Source of the DNA: Rhopalosiphum padi
Taxonomy: Eukaryota > Arthropoda > Insecta > Hemiptera > Aphididae
Direction of reading: 5' to 3'
Assembly (NCBI RefSeq): GCF_020882245.1
Contig: NC_083600.1
Span: forward strand, 7,750,001 to 7,814,000
DNA: 64,000 bases
A program made the translations under genes and the position numbers. The notes under the pieces are model-generated. The model had not been told where the DNA came from. It was given only the letters and a program-made list of their open reading frames with translations, and searched no databases. Positions 1 to 13,000 of this stretch are shown one piece after another (the first letter of the stretch is position 1; every line of letters begins with the position of its first letter).

Positions 1-817
1 CGACGAAAGTCGATTTCCGCTGTCTCGTTTTCGACGTACGCTCAACGCGAAACGAATATGAACAAACAGCTGCACTGATAATGACAGTGGGCCGTATTAT
101 CTGTACGATTGGTTGGCTTTGAGAGGAATGGTTAGTGTGTTGTTATCGTTGTACGCACGTGTGGTGTGTGTCAACCTAACATCGACTTTTGCCGCACTCT
201 GTATATATATATTAATATATGTTTGTAGTTTAAGTACTTAAAAATTACTCGCCCGATTTTGACGAAAATCCCAAAGTTCAATGTTAGAAATATGTAAGTA
301 TAGTAAAAAGTCTTAACAACGTTCGAAAATATACCAAGTGCCATATTATATCCACCACGAGAGAATTACCTATCTCCGTTGAATTATAGTTCACAATGCG
401 TGGTACATTGGCGCTGATTTTTAAGCGCACTCAGGTAGACCTATACTGAAATTGAAATACGTCTATAGGTAAATCCCCGTATTTTATATTTGTTAATTTC
501 TTCCCGAGCGAAATCAAGAAATATAACTATTTTTTTTTATAATTTAACTCAAAATATTTACTAAAAAACGAAAATTTTGGCTCTAAACTCTAAGTAAATA
601 TTTTATTGGGTCCTTTAAAATGTTTTTTAAACTGTATCTTTTTTCTTAAATTAACCATTACACTAAATATAATTTGCTCGTGATGTCTATCGTTTAACCT
701 TAATTTCATATTTCATATTATTATTATTATAATATATATTACGTTAACTGTAATATTATTATTCAAATTATTAGACTCGTTGTACTAATGCACTATTTTC
801 AATTTTTCTGTTTATAG
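1..817. other. AT-rich non-coding DNA, probably an upstream Shaw intron
   Basis: I see no coding sequence here. Because the next feature begins with a splice acceptor (TTTATAG at 811-817) and not with a start codon, this stretch is most simply part of the intron that separates the first Shaw exon(s), outside the window, from the exon at 818. The first ~180 bases are less AT-rich than the rest but contain no recognisable motif. Confidence 0.6.
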
Positions 818-1012
818 CACAGGGATACGCAAGAAACACTCGCGGTTTTGGATCGACTAGATCTGGATACGGAGAAACCTAGTGATGAAGAGATGGCTCG
901 AAAATTCGGTTTCGAGGAGGCGTTCTTTCAGGGTAGACTCACCTGGTGGCAGCGTTTCAAGCCCCAGCTGTGGTCCATGTTCGACGAACCGTACTCGTCG
1001 AACGCTGCCAAG
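818..1012 (+). CDS. Shaw: Shaw exon: linker from T1 domain to S1
   Basis: This exon is 195 bp, exactly 65 codons. It starts after the acceptor TTTATAG and ends at the strong donor AAG|GTACGTAA. It encodes the end of the cytoplasmic N-terminal region: it opens HRDTQETLAVLDRLDLDTEK and closes with FDEPYSSNAAK, both characteristic of Shaw-family channels just before the first membrane segment. The reading frame runs on past the donor for about 30 codons, but that part is intronic. The following exon continues directly with S1, as expected for the family. Confidence 0.93.
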
Positions 1013-4000
1013 GTACGTAATTTTAATTATTTTACAACACAACTGCTGTTTATTGTTTATAATTTGTCTAATCGGGATGATTCATCGCAGGTGGGTTTTT
1101 GATTGGTTTCTATTTGTATTTTTCGTTAATTAATTTTATATCTAATTAATAAAATCGAGAACAATAAAACGTATAAAAATGTATTAAAGCATTTTTTAAA
1201 ACTACATTTTACATATACCTTAATAACTAGATGACTGATTTTAAATATAACGATTGTATATACATTTTTTTTTTTTATGACCATAATAATATCAACGTAT
1301 TTCTTATAATTTAAATCATTAGCAATTCAAAAACTTCTAAAATTTGAATAAAACAAATAATTGCTCCTTAATATGTTAAAAATCAAAATTAATTTAAGTA
1401 TTTTTTTATTTTCATATTATTCGTTTGACAAATATTAATTTGGTTTCAACATTCTTCCATATTGATCAAAGTTGTTGTTAGTTCGCACACAAACGGTAAT
1501 GATTTGGTTCAATATTTATCTAAAAGGGTGCAAACTCCCTTACCAAGGTATCACACTGTTGTCAACATTAAAATAGATTAAAATATAGCGATATTGATAC
1601 AACCAGAACCGAAAGGGTGCAAACATTTCCTTGGATCTTTGGTTTATGGTGTATTATATTATTATATAAGATATATTAGATTCAGGTTCAAAAAATAAAT
1701 AGATATTCATATGACACCAATAATAAATCATATCAATAATGCGTGCACGGATGTGCACGATAAATGAACCTAACCTATGCAATCATACAAAGTGTTTTAC
1801 ACTCCTACATTTTTTAATATATTATTTCGACCATTTTATAAATTCTCACAATATTGTATCATTTTATCGTTTCATTTTATGTATATGTTGATCCAAACAA
1901 AGTTCAAAACTTACATATATTTATAAATATACATCATTTTGTAATATTTATTATAATATTGTAAAGAGAAACAACTTTTATTTAAAGTTGGCACCATGTG
2001 GGTTGCCAAAAGACATAACATATTAATCAATATTCAAATACATAAGAAATAAACATTTCTAAATTTAAAGATTAAATATAAAAATAATGAATTAATTTAT
2101 AGATAAATCATAAATACATACGAATATAGAAACTTTAATAATATTTCTTTCTCGTTTTATTAAAACAATGGTCGTTATACTTCTCGCGTACAATAGATAA
2201 TTACAGTTATTCCGAATGGCCGTTTTAATACAATTTGTAATAATTATTATTTTCCCGTTGAAATTTAAAATCATCAATATTTCAATTAAATATTTTACAC
2301 CTTTTTTTTTTTACGTCAATTGATGCAATTTAGCGGGTCATAATGAGTTTAATGCGAATTTTAAACCAACGAAATGCCCATTAAATAACCACTCTGTGGC
2401 TTTATTCGTGTCAAATTTTAAACTTGATAATCTTTAGAAGATGGATTATATCTTCGTTATTTTTAAATAGTGTATTCGACTGTTGTATAAATTACGAATA
2501 ATTTTTGTCTTGAGAATTATTTCGGTAATCCAATTTCGAATGGAAAAATAAGGGTGGAACAAAAAATTTGACGTTTATTCATCTGTTTTCTGTCTCTCAT
2601 TCGAGGTTATACGAGTATCTGGCAATAAAATAAAATAAAATAAAATGAAACATACGTATTGTAGTCGAGACATTTGTTTCCTCTCATCTCCAACAAAATC
2701 TCGTAATCACATACAGATGCATAAACATTTGTACTTGTTTCTTTAAAGACCTATTTCTAAAAAAAGAAATGACAAAATTACATTATACTATATTTCGTTT
2801 GGTTAACGAATTCATTCAGTCAACTTGTTTGTAAACCTCGATCTTGTAATAAAAACTAACAAACGTTTGAATAAAACGGGAATAATAATATATTGTTATT
2901 AAATTATTTTACTAAATTATACTTTCATAAATGTATATAAACCCAATTCGAAAATAATTATAAATAATAATAATAACAACCGACAACCACGAATAAGAGA
3001 AAAAACACTTTTGGCTTTTTCAATGACTTATTATATTCCAATATTTTCATCTGAATAGAATCTATACAAAATCATGTTTCATTATTTTTCAAACGCCAAA
3101 GTAGACTATTTCTACGCACGTTGATTAACTAACAAACGTTGGGAGAGTGAAATGTATAGTCTTATATTATAGACATTACATAGGTTTATATTAAAATATT
3201 ATTTATAATTTATTACCATCGACATTCAAACATTTTTTGAGGTGTGATTGAATAGCTGCCGTGACGCTTTAATCTCGCAGTTTTTTTTTTTATAATCATT
3301 ATGCCATTTTGTATACGCCCTTTAGCGTATGATAAGCAATTTATTATAGCTAACATAATTTTGTCGTTTTAAATAATAATCTATAGATAGTGTATCAGTG
3401 AAATACTTCATAAAAGCATACTTAACCATTGAAGCAGATGTAAATTGGACCCAATGAAGTGTTTAAAATTTTTAAATATTAGCCTATCACATTTGCGGTC
3501 GAAATATTTGATTAGTAACTTATTTTGCCAATGATTTCTGAACATTTCTGTAATTACAAGTATTCAAGCTTATTTTTAGCGGTAACAACCGTAATTATGA
3601 ATCTCGAACATAATATAAATATCCTGGTGTAAATCATAAAAGCAATTTAATCATTATTTTCATTATCCATAGGATATCGTTTTCAGTACATATCCTACAA
3701 AAAGTGATAAACGTTCTGGTGAATTAAACAAGTATACAAGTATGTAGGTATATTGTATTTATACAAAGGAGCAGCTATTAAAACAAAAAAATGTGCATAT
3801 TATATTAATAAAAAATATGATAAAACATAAAATTATGAATAATAACAATAACATAATATCGTACCAAACACTATAGTAATACTTATATTATCGCACTGTT
3901 TACTTTATGATTTTGGATTTTCACTTTAGGTACCTGTTATTAATTATTATGTACAATAACTGACCGTAATTCATACTCGTGCAAATTCCGATCCGACCCA

Positions 4001-7000
4001 GCAAAAGGCTGCAGCAACGTTAATAGATCAAAATTAAAACTCACGAACCAGCTGCTACTCTAATAAGTCAAATGCTCGTGCTGCGTTTTGCGCATCTATT
4101 AACTTTGTACGGCACGTAGTTTCATCAAACCATTAAATGCGATATTATATCGTCACGTTTATCGATAGGCTGCAGTTAAATTGTATTATTTTCTATAATT
4201 CGGTTACGAGGTGCAAAGGTCATAGATGCGGCACGTGCGTTACAGACATAACGTTTATTATATTTTACAATTAATACGTATAGGTAGCCGGTGGTTAACT
4301 AACTAGTTTTGATAAAAACTATTATTTATATACACTCTATGCACGCCACACGTCTTCGAAATATATTATGCTTATTAGAATGAATTAAAACATTTCATAC
4401 TAATCATATTATTATTACACGAACAGAATATATTATAGATTTTAACGTTTCCTCTGGTCACCAAAAACAGGTTAAATATCGATTTTTCAACTGTTACGGA
4501 ATTATATTCTATTGAAAAGTCTGCGTCGATATAACGTTGGTTATTAGTACCTTATATGCATATCTTATATGTTTATTTCGTTGACATACATAAATGTTTT
4601 ATATAATATCCTCAGAGCTGCCGATATATAACGTATCACAATAATCATTAATACATTTAATCTCGCCTGTAATATTATAAGCCAATGGTTTAACTTGAAA
4701 ATACAACACGTAGCAGACACACAAGTAGTAATGCTCCATTTACTACTGCGATACTATTTAGTATTATATTATAAATGTATAATATAAAAACTTTTTTTCT
4801 ATTCAGTTTAATTGAAAAAGTTCTATATATTTATTTTTTTTTTATTTACAAGGAACAGCTCAATTGTATTATAATCCTCTTGCTCACCATCCAACGTATT
4901 ACATATAACACACAATAATAATAATAGGTATATAGATTGGGATTTGGATTATTATTATAATGTATGTTATAACGAGAAATAAGTTATTCACTGTTCGATA
5001 ACCACTTTCATACTTTTTAATCTCGGCGGTCTCGTCTTTTTACGAAATTTCGCTTTTGTAGCTCGTGCGCGAAACTCTTACTCGAACAATATTTTTTATT
5101 ATACAATGCCATTTTGGTTTATACGCTGTCGAAGTGTGCCTCTGTTGTCGTCCACGCTCCACTGCGCTCTGGTAAACTATAGGGATTGGGTAGATAACTA
5201 TTATGGTCTGTTTATATACATGGATTTTTGTTTATCAAAGACTAATGTAGCCGACGTCGATCCGTCCAAAGCCGTGTACAATAACTGCGGTGACTCGCGG
5301 ACGATTTATAATGCGAGTATCGAAAAACGGACACAATGGCTATGCGATCAAATGGACCACGTTCGGCTTGAATCTAGCAAAAACTATTTTTTTACATAAA
5401 GTATCATTTCGTAACGGATCTTGTTAACCACCGTCCATTCGACAATAACGATATAAACGTTATTATATACACAGTGTAATATGTTATTATTCATTCGTTT
5501 TGAATTCAAATGTCATCCTTGGAATGCAATTTTAAAATACTATGATTATCGTATTATACAAGAATAATTGTTCTACCGAACGATATTCAATCACTTAATC
5601 AAACTAGCTGTCGATTATTTTATTTTATCAAACGGTTTTTAATTTAACGGTTGGAAATAAATACATATAATTCAAGATACTATTTAAATTTCAACAGTAA
5701 AAAAATAAATCAAACAATTACGGATTATTAAATATTACCGAAGAGATTATAATATAAACAAAACTAAAAATACATGTATTTGATTGAAATTTAGTATCGA
5801 ATTTATCGATAGGCGAGTATATAATGTAGAGGAGTATATTATATTATGAGTTAATCTATAAAAGTTCGTCATTATAGTTGCATATGGCTATAGGAATAAA
5901 ACTGCTAGGTATATAGTTAAGAGAGCCGATAGCCACGGAGCTTTTATAAGGGTATACTCACGTGAACCCCACTGTGAGGGACGTTCAATTAAAAGATGAA
6001 AACAAAGATGATAATACAAAAGGTCTAGAGGATGTGCTGCACTAGCTTGTTATGTTTACATTGAGTATTACATTTTATACGACAACCAACTATTACTATT
6101 TAAAAAAAAATTTTCTTGATAACTGTATGTGTATCACATATTATGCACTATATTATGTCTACGTATATATTTAATAGTATTATATAAATGAATAAATTGA
6201 TACATCTCTACTAACATGTACTTTTATTATTTATTCACAAAACTATTATAATATATGTACTATAAATATACGTATACCTACAAAATGTATATTAATTTGT
6301 ATTAAAAATCATATGAACAATTTAAATAAGCTGGTAGGTATTTAAATCAATTTTTTTATTATTAGTAGTAATAGTGTTATTATTGAAATTTAGCTTCGTT
6401 AGCAAGGGCCGTCAACTTGTTTTACTATTTTTTACATGAATATAAAAAGAAGGTTAAATAATAAACAAGTCTTTAATAAACTGTTCTACAGGACTGCAGA
6501 AAAAAAAAATTATAAATAAAATTTTTATTAAATAGAGTGTACAGAATGTTTCCTGGTAAATCGTACTTTATCTTCTTAGTTGGATCTGCATTAAACATAT
6601 GACATCAAGTTTACCAGTTTACCGGTTAATGCAAGATGTTGGATAAAAGAATACGGTATTGCATTTGAACTTGAATTTTTGATATTGAACTCGTATAGAA
6701 CGCGTTAATTGATGGCATTTTTCGTTAAGTTAAATTCGTCGTGTATTATTTGGATTTAGTTTAAACTAAATTGTTGTATTTTTTCGGCATTGAATTGTTT
6801 ACTGGAGTTAGTGCTAGAATTGAAACTGTTACTGGTGTTTTGGAAGTATATAAATATAATGTATATTATTATTCTGCTTCTTGTTGTGGGACGATATGGT
6901 CAGTTTTATAGCCTCGTATATTTATTTGGTTATTCCGCTCCGGTTAATATAAAGGTTTTATTTTATTTCAGATATTAGTTGGGTCTACTTTCAAGTTTAA

Positions 7001-10000
7001 ACTATAAGTGATTTCGTGCCAAGAATTGATTTTACTATTTTTAATTAGGTATTTGATTTGAGCTAGAAGTTTACTAAAAATAATGAAATCGTTGAGGTTT
7101 TTAATTTTTTTTTCTGAGTGGAGTGAGGGCGGTAGTGCTCTATATTTGAGTATTATTGCTGTTGTTCGGGCCGGGAACGAACAATAATAGGCCGTGCGCC
7201 CGGTCACCAAAATACTTCGCGCTTAATAAGTATTATACTAACACACCGACCGACCTATGTAAAATTGTGTTAATTGTATATAGCTCAACTAGAATTGGTT
7301 GGGTTCGCCGCGCAAATACTAGTGAGCTATGTAGTGTGGTGGTGTGTAAGTGTGTATATAGTATATGTGTTAGTGTGTACCTATACTTAAATCTAGGACG
7401 AATAGGTAACTTTATAATAAATAATGGTAACTCAAATCAAATCTGGTAAAAATATGATATAATAATAAAATAAACAAATTACGGCCCTTTTGGCCCAACA
7501 AGTAAAAAATGTATATAATAATAAAATAAACAAATTACGGCCCTTTTGGCCCAACAAGTAAAAAATGTATATAATAATAGGCCTAACCAAAATGCCGATT
7601 CGGCACAACCAGATATAATAATAATATATAAAATAATTAGGTAATAATTGCAAGTGTATAAACAGTAAATATCAAAAACTGTGTAGCCCTTATGACCAAA
7701 CAGAATAAAATATAGATATAATAAAATCTAGGTAATGAAAAAAGTTATGGCCCTTCTGGCTCAATAACACAATAATTATAATATAAAACAAAACGCTATT
7801 AGAGCAGTAACCTGGTATAATTAATATAGAATATAGAAAAGAAAAGCCCTTCTGGCCTCACAATAATAAAAAAAAATATATAGCGCTTTTGGCTCAACAG
7901 AGTAAATGTTAACAATACCTAATAATATAATAATAATACATAAATAACAATAAAAAATAACTCACGACTTGTCGGTGCACTGCTGGCCAGCTGCTACCTA
8001 GACCTATATACACTAAAAAATTCACACTCAACAAAGATATTCACAAAGGTATAAAAAGACGCAAATGCTACGACGACTGCGACAATGAATATAATATATG
8101 ATAATAGTATAATTTAAATATGGCAATTCGCACACCGGTATATAAAATAGATATAGTAACAAATATATGGCGATTAGCGCCCACGCAATAGTTATAAAAA
8201 AAATAGCAATTCGTGCATATTTAAAAAGATATTGTTCACGACGGCCTAGCTCACGACGACGGACGGAGAAAGAAGAAAAAAAAAAAACTGCGGCGGCCGT
8301 GTTAAACTACGCGGACCGGCGAGCCGGCGGCCGCAGATAACACGCCGATACCTGTTTTGCATAATATTATATAATTCACAAGACACAAAATATAATTAAA
8401 ACAAAAATAAATATAAAAATAACGGCTGGTGCGCGCGAGTGTTTGTGTGTGTGTGTGTGTGTGTCGATCGGTTGTTCGTCCGTAACCGCTAGTATTATAC
8501 ACTATTATATCCTATTCTATGGCGGCAACATTCTCCCCCCGTTGAAAGTCTTGGGTTTCAACTGTTGTGTTGTTCTTGTCCGTCGGTAGCCTACATAACT
8601 TGATGACTGGACGACGCATATGCGTCCCGTTTGCTGTCCTTAGTGTGGCAACCCGAACTGTACCATCGGAGCCAGGATGTAATTCCACGACTATACCTAA
8701 CTTCCACTTGGCTGGAGGCATACAGTCATCCTTTATGATTACAACATCGTCCTTTGCTAGTTGCACGCTCTTACTCGTCCACTTGCCACGAATTTGAGTT
8801 TGCGGTAAATACTCCTTTGACCACCTCTTCCAAAATGTTTGCATTAGATTTTGCACAAGCTGCCATCTTCGTAGACCCTTAGGCTCTTCTTTGGATATGT
8901 CTGGCTCATCCGGTAACAACATAGCCCCTCCAATCAAGAAATGAGATGGGGTTAATACGGCTAAGTCTGAAGGGTCGCTATTTAGGGGGGTCATCGGTCT
9001 TGAATTGAGACAAGCCTCGATTTGGCATAGTAGTGTACGCATTTCTGTGTTTGTAAGCTTATGATCGGATATAACTCTCTTCAGGTGATGCTTCATACTC
9101 TTGACGGCACTCTCCCATATACCACCAAAATGGGGCGCAGCCGGTGGATTAAAATGCCACTCAATACCTTCTTTCTCTAAGTCAACACTAGCCTTCTTCA
9201 TCATTGAGACTAACTCCTTTTGAGCGCCGACAAAATTTGTTCCATTATCGCTATAAATCTTAGCACATTTTCCTCTTCTAGACATAAAACAACGCAATGT
9301 CGCTATAAAGGACTTACTCGAAAGATCGTCAACTAACTCCAAATGTATGGCCTTTGTGGAAAAGCAAACAAATACTGCAATCCAAGCCTTCTTAGCTGCC
9401 ACGCGTCTCAATCCACTTCGAATATATATTGGTCCCGCAAAATCTACACCTGTAACTGTGAAAGGTCTAGTACACTGCACTCGATCTCTTGGGAGCGCTG
9501 CCATCATTGGGTGATTAAAACGCGGCTGTGCTCTCGTACATTGAACACAACGCCATACCACTGACCTTGCAGTTACTCGACCCAGCAGTGGCCAGTATAA
9601 ACGCCTTACCTCAGACAACAAGAGTTGAGGTCCTCCATGAAGAAGCTCCAGATGGTATTTTTCAAATATCATACGGGTTACTTTATGAGCGGCAGGCAAT
9701 ACCACAGGGTGCTTATGTTTATCCGCCATGTCTGAATTGTTGAGTCTTCCACCCACCAGTATTAAACCATCGCGTAGGAAAGGATTCAAACTCCGTAACT
9801 TGCTATTTCTTGATACTTCTTGTCCTTTTTCTAGCGACAAGATCTCTTTGCTAAAGCACTCAGCTTGAACCATTCTTAGCACCGTTTTTCTCGCTTCGTT
9901 CAAGTCATGTATCCTTAAAGATTGAGGTCCATTGATCTTCTTACGCAGGAACTTTGAATAGATTGTTAGCCAAGCTATTCCTTGCAGCATTTGGTTCCAT

Positions 10001-13000
10001 TCTGAGTAGTGTTCTAATATATCATTCACTGAGTTGTTTGCTACAAGTACTAGTTTCACTTTACGTACTTCAGGTAGCTCTTCATTCGTGTTGACTATTG
10101 GATTGAAGATCCAATCTTTCTCATTCTTTTCCAACCAGGTGGGTCCCTTCCACCACAATTTTGCCTCTAAAAGCTCCCGTGGCCCCAAACCTCTTGAAGG
10201 GATATCCGCTGGGTTTTCATGTGTTACTATATGGTTCCACTGGCTGATCTCTGTAACATCCATGATTTGAGCTATTCGATTTGCAACATATGTTTTTAGC
10301 CGGCTGCTCTGGCTATTTAACCACCCTAGTACAATAGTTGAGTCCGTCCAAAGCTTGAACTGATGAATGTTGATTTGCCATGACTCAGCAACTCGTTGGG
10401 CCAGCTCCGCTAATAATAATGCACCGTTCAACTCAAGGCGTGGGATTGTGCTGCCTTTTAGTGGGGCCACTCGAGTTTTAGCGCATAGAAGTCTGGAATA
10501 CCATTCTCCATCGCTGCTCTGAGTACGAATATAGATACAGGCTCCATATGCTTCCTCCGAGGCGTCGCAAAATCCATGTATATCTATGATCTCGGTGCGC
10601 TCGGGAATAGCTTTTCTGGGAATGGACAATTCCTTTAGCTGCTCAAGCTCATCATAAAAACGAATCCATCTTTGCTGAATGTCTACCGGAAGCCGTGCAT
10701 CCCAGTCTATCTTCATAGACCACAGCTGTTGTAAAAATATTTTTCCTTTCACTAAAACTGGCGACAGGAACCCAAGTGGATCGAAAATTTTGTTCAGGTC
10801 AGAGAGTATAGCTCTTTTCGATAACGCACCTTCTGATGATCTTGCTACGATGTCATATTGAAATTGGTCTGCGACTGGTTTCCACTGCAACCCGAGTGAC
10901 TTGACCGTGTCATCATCTCCTATATCTAATACGAACAAAGGATCGTCAACACACTTGGACATGTTTCGCAAAACAAATTCGGAGTTGGAACACCATTTCC
11001 TTAATGGTAACTTTGCTGAGTTTAGCACTGAGCTAACCTCTATTTGCAACCGACAGCAGTCATCCTCTGTATCGGCTCCCGTCATTAGATCGTCCATGTA
11101 GAAATCTTCGGCAATCACCTTTGCAGCTTTCGGTAATTCCTTCTCAACACTTTTTGCGAGTGCTATAAGACAGTAGGTTGACAGAAATGAGGCAGGAGTT
11201 GTTCCATACGTGACTGTAGTTAGCTGGTACGACCGTAGTAATTCTTCAGGGCTGGATCTCCAAACAATTCTTTGTAGGTCCCAATCTTCCCTTGCCACCT
11301 TTATTTGGCGAAACATTTTTTCTATATCCGAAGTTAAAACGAATTGATGCTTGCGGAAGCGAACGAGGATTGAAAATAAATCTTGCTGAACAACTGGACC
11401 ACACCTCAAGACATCATTAAGAGATATGCCAGATGTACTTTTGGCAGAGGCATCGAAAACCACTCGGACCTTTGTAGTTAAACTTGATGCTTTTATTACC
11501 GAATGATGTGGTAGATAGAAGGGATTCTGCGTCTGAACTGAATCGTCCATTACTTGAACCATGTGTCCCATTTCAATATATTCGTTCATAAATCGTATGT
11601 ACTCGGCCTTCAGATGCTCATCATGTTGTAATCTTTTCTCAACATTCAAAAAACGTGCGGTCGCCATAGGTAATGTAGTCCCTAATTCACTGATTGCCTG
11701 TTTGGTGGGAAGCCGTACGATAAAACGTCCCTCCTCATCACGGATGGTGTGTTGCTTAAAATGTTGGAGTGTTTCTTGCTCTTCTTGACATCTCTTATTC
11801 GCTTTTGATGCTCGGCCATAGCTTGTATCTTCAATGCTGCTGAGCACCTTCCAATCTTCCTCTATTGTTTGACCCATTGAGAAAAGTGCCGGTGTATGGT
11901 GGTTAGAAAGTTCTCCTGTTACGAGCCATCCGAAGCTACTTTCATGTAATGTGACTGAACCTATATTTAGTGGTATTTTTTTTGTTCCCAAAACATCAAA
12001 GAACGAGCCACCTCCAATAAGCAGATCGATACCTTGAGGTCGATGGAAATCCGGATCAGCCAGAAGTGGAACCACAGTCCCTGGTATACCCCATCCACCT
12101 GCCGGTTCTGGACAAGACGCTAATTCTCCGACTATATTAGGCAATATATAGCAAGAAATATTAATACTAAATTCATTCGTTCTTGATTCAACCTTCAACT
12201 CGCTACATGACCTTGCTCTTAACCAATTGTCTCCAATACCACTTATTGGTAATAAAGACTTCTTACATGTTAGTTGTAATAGATTTGCATATCTTTTTGA
12301 CACAAAGTTGACTTGGGAACCGCTATCCAAGATAGCTCTGCACTGGCGTCGTCCACCATTTTTATCTCGAACTATAACTAAAGCTGTCGCAAGAAATACG
12401 TGAGAGTTTACCCTGGCGATTTTTGCTGGTACAGGTGCAGACACAAGGATTGCAGACGTAGACGGTGTTTGACCTTTATCCGGTTGTTGTCCTTTGAGCT
12501 GCTCCTTCTCTTCTGTTTTTTCTTTCTTTTCAAAATGCAATAATGAATGATGATTACGGTTGCACGTTCGACACCTGTAAGTGGATCTACAAGTATTTGC
12601 CATATGTCCCGAAGATAGACAATTGAAGCATATTCCTTTTCCTTGAACAAATGAGAGGCGTGCGTTTAATGGAACTGCTTTGAAATCTTCGCAATTATAT
12701 AATTTATGTAGCTTGGTACAGTAATGACAGAAAACAGTTTCGGTAGATGCTACTAAAGCTCGCCTTGCTTCAGTAGCGGAATGTTTGACACTACTTCTCT
12801 TAGCTGCTTCAACAGCCATATTAGTTTTGATATCCTTTTTGTGCCCAGCTGCTGCTTCCGATGATTCAAAGGCTACACATCGACTGGATAGAAACTCCTC
12901 CAATTGCTTAAATTTTGGTAGCTCTGTATTTCTTTTGTACCACCAGGCTCCTACGTAAGGCGGTTAGCCTAGGATGGCAAGCTAATAAAAACCCAGATTA

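Noticed and set aside
5106..5399. 97-codon + strand ORF in Shaw intron 1
   Set aside because: No recognisable domain, no signal peptide and no splice context; length is within chance for a slightly GC-richer patch.
7156..7653. Short ORFs repeated in both LTRs
   Set aside because: They are duplicated only because the LTRs are; no domain, and the frames overlap regulatory sequence.
7483..7899. Spaced repeats as a possible CRISPR-like array
   Set aside because: Spacing is irregular, the repeats are degenerate, they lie in an LTR and the genome is eukaryotic.
12408..12650. 80-codon minus-strand ORF inside the BEL pol region
   Set aside because: Out-of-frame shadow of the polyprotein.
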